This document shows, piece by piece, positions 60,858 through 64,000 of a stretch of 64,000 nucleotides of DNA. Both the position numbers and the translations under genes were made by a program. Each line of letters begins with the position of its first letter. Position 1 is the stretch's first letter. Source of the stretch: Monilinia fructicola (taxonomy: Eukaryota; Ascomycota; Leotiomycetes; Helotiales; Sclerotiniaceae); contig VICG01000001.1 of assembly GCA_008692225.1 (NCBI GenBank), positions 2,891,501-2,955,500 of the forward strand. Reading direction: 5' to 3'. The notes beneath the pieces are model-generated. The model searched no databases, was not told where the DNA came from, and saw nothing but the letters and a program-made list of their open reading frames with translations.

Positions 60858-62163
60858 TTACTTTTTGGTAGCGTTTTCAAAGGATGCGAGCATGCTTCTC
60901 TTCATCTCCTCATTGGGCGACTCATTTTCCGTGCTAGTTTGTTCAGTGCTCTTCTGGCCTTTCAGGATCTTTGCGGCCATGGTTTTTGCTTGAGCATCAC
61001 CAACTTTCCCATAAACTGCCATGGCGCTGGCAATCATACTCCCAATATCTCCTACATTTCCAGGGACCACGACGGCCGTGCCTTCCTTGGCAAGCTTGCC
61101 AAATGCATCGACGTACTTTTCAGCTACACTGAGACTGACGGCCCCTTGCGCCGATTCCTCCCCTGCAGCAATTGCTTGAGCTACTGCCTCGATACCTGCA
61201 GCTGTGGCCTTTGCCTTCAACAAGATGGCTTCCGCCTCACCACTAGCCATGTTTATCTGCTCGCTTCTTAAAGCCTCAGACGCCAAGATTACACTTTGCT
61301 TCCGACCCTCTGCAATATTGATGGCACTCTGTCTCTGACCTTCCGAGTCGAGAATTTCCGCACGTTTGCTGCGCTCAGCAGTGACCTGTCGATGCATAGC
61401 CTCCATAACGCCTTCGGGGGTGTGGATATCTCTGATTTCGTAGCGCAAACAAATGACACCCCATTCTTGTGCGGCTTCGTTGATGGCAGCTGTAATGTTG
61501 GTGTTCAGGGCGGCGCGCTCTTTGAGGACTTGGTCGAGGGTCAGTTGTCCGATCTCCGAACGCATGGTGGTTTGTGCCAGTTGGGAGATGGCATATTCGG
61601 CGTCTTCAACGCCATAACTTGGGGTATATTTAGCACACGCATTGGTCAAGGTGTAGAGAATATTTACCTAGCTTTATAGGCATCAAAGACTCGAGTATAC
61701 AGCACACCATCAAGCTCCAGAGTTACGTTGTCAGTGGTGATCGCACTCTGGCTGGGAATCTCTCAATAGCAGACTCCTTCAAGCTCTTGACATATGCAAT
61801 TTTATCTACTATTGGTAACAAAATGGCGAGACCAGGCTCCAATATTCGGTTGAACTTTCCCATACGTTCTACGATCCATGCTGTCTGTTGAGGAACAAAT
61901 CGAATAATAGTATTCGCGGGTAGTGAAGGTCGCTGGAAATATGAAGTCGGTATACTCGAGTTGTTGATTCCCATCAGTCCACTGTTCGGTGCTCTTAATC
62001 TAGGAGAGACATGGAGCTGTCGTCGTTGTGTGTATCTCTGAGAGACAATGGTTTGTGCTCTGGGCAATAGAACTCGAGAGGTAATCTTTGGTAGGGACGC
62101 CGAGATACCATGGGATAGCGCTGGCGCGCTGATAGCCATGCGATAAGTTGCCTCTATGGACAT
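60858..62163 (-). CDS. Mitochondrial stomatin-like protein (SPFH/Band 7), one frame break
   Basis: Two exons: 61668-62163 and 60858-61617. The basic, Ser/Arg-rich N-terminus (SQRYTQRRQLHVSPRLRAPN) is a mitochondrial presequence. The SPFH domain follows (IIRFVPQQTAWIVERMGKFN; EPGLAILLPIVDKIAYVKSL; GVEDAEYAISQLAQTTMRSE; LTLDQVLKERAALNTNITAA). Then comes an Ala/Glu-rich coiled coil (EALRSEQINMASGEAEAILL). It matches human STOML2 (SLP-2), which organises cardiolipin-rich inner-membrane domains. Two extra bases (AG) in GAGAGATTCCC near 61761 break the frame: without them the sequence reads ESAIEIPSQSAITTDNVTLE and the gene is 418 codons. An internal Met (MAISAPALSHG) is an alternative start. Confidence 0.88.
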
Positions 62164-62502
62164 CGTTTCGGTTTGAATATCTGTAGGAAGGTGATAGCTG
62201 TCACTTATGACGACGGCCTTTCAACGTTTAGTATTGTACAAGTACATTATGGAGCTGCTCCGGAGAAACTCCCCACTAGTTGGCGGCCGCGTCGGTCCGT
62301 GCCGGAGAGTGATAAGCCGCATGAGCTTCCTCTCTCACTTTCCAATCTCAATCATTATCAATCTACCTAGGCAGTAATTATCTGAAAAGTCTCCAGCACA
62401 TTTGATATACTTCCATACTTACTTGACAAGAAGTAATTTCTTAGCAACGCAAATTTAATTCATATCTTGGGAGTAACCAATCTGTTCAGTTTCTCATACA
62501 AC
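62164..62502. promoter_or_regulatory. Bidirectional promoter, stomatin-like and zinc-finger genes
   Basis: 339 bp between divergent starts. No other coding frame. Confidence 0.45.
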
Positions 62503-63406
62503 ATGTCCGAATACTGGAAATCAACAGTAAGTTATAAAACTCGTCCGGTGCTCAATACGTCATACTAACATATCTTACAGCCCAGTTATTGGTGCAAGCA
62601 CTGCAAGCAATATGTCAAAGATACCAAGCTAGAGAAATCGAACCATGAGGCCAGTCCGCGACGACATCAAGGCAACCTCAAGCGCTTCTTGCGCGACCTG
62701 CATCGCGGTCAAGAAAAAGGAGCAAAGAGAGAAAGACAGAGCGAAAGACGAGATCGCGCGACTAAATGGAATAGTCAGTGGAAGCGGCGAAGCGGGAAGC
62801 TCTTTCGAAATTTTCGAGGCCCACCCCATCGACTCCGAAACCGCCAGCGACAGCAGCGCAGCGAAAAGAACAATTGGCGCAATTGGCCGAGCTAGGCGTT
62901 AGTGTTCCAGATGAATTCAGGTCTGACTTGGCCATGGCAGGAGAGTGGCAGGTAACCTCTGAGCGTATTATTGATGATGGGAGCGGGGAAAAGAAACCGG
63001 ACGCGCTCGCATTGGGTGTTCGGAAAAGAGAAGTCGAGGATGAAGATGAGGAGGCGAAGGAGGCGAAAAAAGAGAAGATGGGGTACAGCAATCCGCACCT
63101 ACCCCACGGAAAACGACGATGATGATTTAGACGCCTTATTGAACAGTACCACTAAAGGAAAGGGTCCGGGTTTGAAGTCCGAAACAGTGGACGCTGTCAA
63201 GATAGAGATAAAAAAGGAGAACGATGAGGTTACCGAGACGCCATCGAGTAACGAAGGGAAAGAACCGGCGGTGAAGTCTGAAACGGAGGACGATGTCAAA
63301 ACAGATATAAAACAGCTTCCAGAGGGCCACAGGTCACGATAGCGAGCCAGCAGCACCAGAGGTAGTCTTCAAGAAAAGAAAAGCCAAAAACATTCGGCAA
63401 AAATGA
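62503..63406 (+). CDS. U1-type zinc-finger splicing protein (WBP4/FBP21-like), four frame breaks
   Basis: Two exons: 62503-62526 (MSEYWKST) and 62581-63406. The matrin/U1-C type zinc finger is clear: YWCKHCKQYVKDTKLEKSNH, then EASPRHQGNLKRFLRDLHRG. Proteins of this family (human WBP4/FBP21) are spliceosome-associated. The rest needs four corrections, each removing one base from a homopolymer: AAAAA (about 62715), TTT (about 62803), AAAAAA (about 63067) and GGG (about 63324). After these, the segments KEQREKDRAKDEIARLNGIV, SKFSRPTPSTPKPPATAAQR, KRRWGTAIRTYPTENDDDDL and EVVFKKRKAKNIRQK join into one frame of 282 codons ending at 63404-63406. The acidic/basic C-terminal tail is typical. I regard the breaks as sequence errors, not decay. 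Confidence 0.8.
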
Positions 63407-64000
63407 GGAACCAACGACCAAAGTTTCATCCCCAATCCAAAGTTAAGCCATCCCTTCCGGCCATCCCCAGCCCACTCTCCAGAATTCGAAAAAGCATGTT
63501 GAACCCGCAAGCCCTGGAGGGTCGAGCAAGGCTGAAATTACAGTGGGCCGGGTCGGGAGATCCATCTCGAGATGCAACCCGATCTCGCAATGGCATCTAG
63601 AACCCCATCCGGGTGCTTATGATATCAATCGCCCAAGATGATACAACATCGACGCTCTAGTAGAGTTCCTCCTCAAAGCATGCTAGCGGATTGATAAGAG
63701 GCGATGGCGGTGAGTAAAGCACGAAATCGTATAGAAGAGTTGAGTGCAAGTACTAGGTAGAAAGGGGAAGGTTTCTCTTCCAGATATGCTCCATGAACAA
63801 CATGAAACATAGCACAAGAAGAGTAGATGACGAACAACGTGAATTGAATTTCTGGAGAGGAGAAATAATAACAAACGCATTAGAACTCCCTCATAATAAT
63901 CCCATCAATTCTATTTTTGGCCCTCAGCATCTCATCTCACGTAGAAGACAGCATGAAATCTGAACAGTTTGACTTTATAGACCATCTATCACTAACCATG
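63407..64000. other. 3' flank of the zinc-finger gene
   Basis: No credible gene in the last ~600 bp; small ORFs only. Confidence 0.4.

Overview
The window is nuclear DNA of a filamentous ascomycete. The signs are genes cut by short (about 50-125 bp) GT-AG introns, Zn2Cys6, TBC, MON2 and LYR proteins of Pezizomycotina type, secreted plant-facing enzymes, and an AT-rich island with C-to-T decay typical of repeat-induced point mutation (RIP). A Botrytis/Sclerotinia-like Leotiomycete is my best guess, but that is inference from general protein resemblance.

Left part (0-26 kb): an amidohydrolase-2 decarboxylase (-), a secreted tyrosinase (-, 8 exons), about 4 kb of intergenic DNA with remnants of a membrane protein, a PiT-type phosphate permease (+, 5 exons) with an upstream CACGTG site, a TBC-domain protein lacking both catalytic finger residues (-), a 5.5 kb microsatellite-rich spacer, the ESCRT-II subunit VPS25 (-), and a secreted Ser/Thr-rich protein of about 1050 aa (-, 8 exons including a 21-nt one).

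Middle part (26-48 kb), accessory in character: a Zn2Cys6 regulator (-) divergent from an FAD monooxygenase (+), a cutinase (-), an AT-rich island holding a RIP-damaged inverted-repeat transposon (35.6-38.2 kb), a cytochrome P450 (-), then 7 kb without a recognisable gene. That stretch contains at least eleven dispersed copies of a conserved ~49-bp core (45.4-48.1 kb), the most unusual feature of the window.

Right part (48-64 kb), housekeeping: a Ser/Pro-rich disordered protein (-), a LYR-motif protein (+), the ubiquitin E2 variant MMS2 (-) divergent from MON2 (+, about 1680 codons), a mitochondrial stomatin-like protein (-) divergent from a U1-type zinc-finger splicing protein (+). Five of these six genes carry frame breaks, most of them one extra base in a short homopolymer, whereas every gene left of 42 kb that could be fully spliced reads cleanly. 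I read these mainly as sequence/assembly errors. Exon coordinates were derived by hand from splice motifs and reading phase and were checked for codon-sum consistency.
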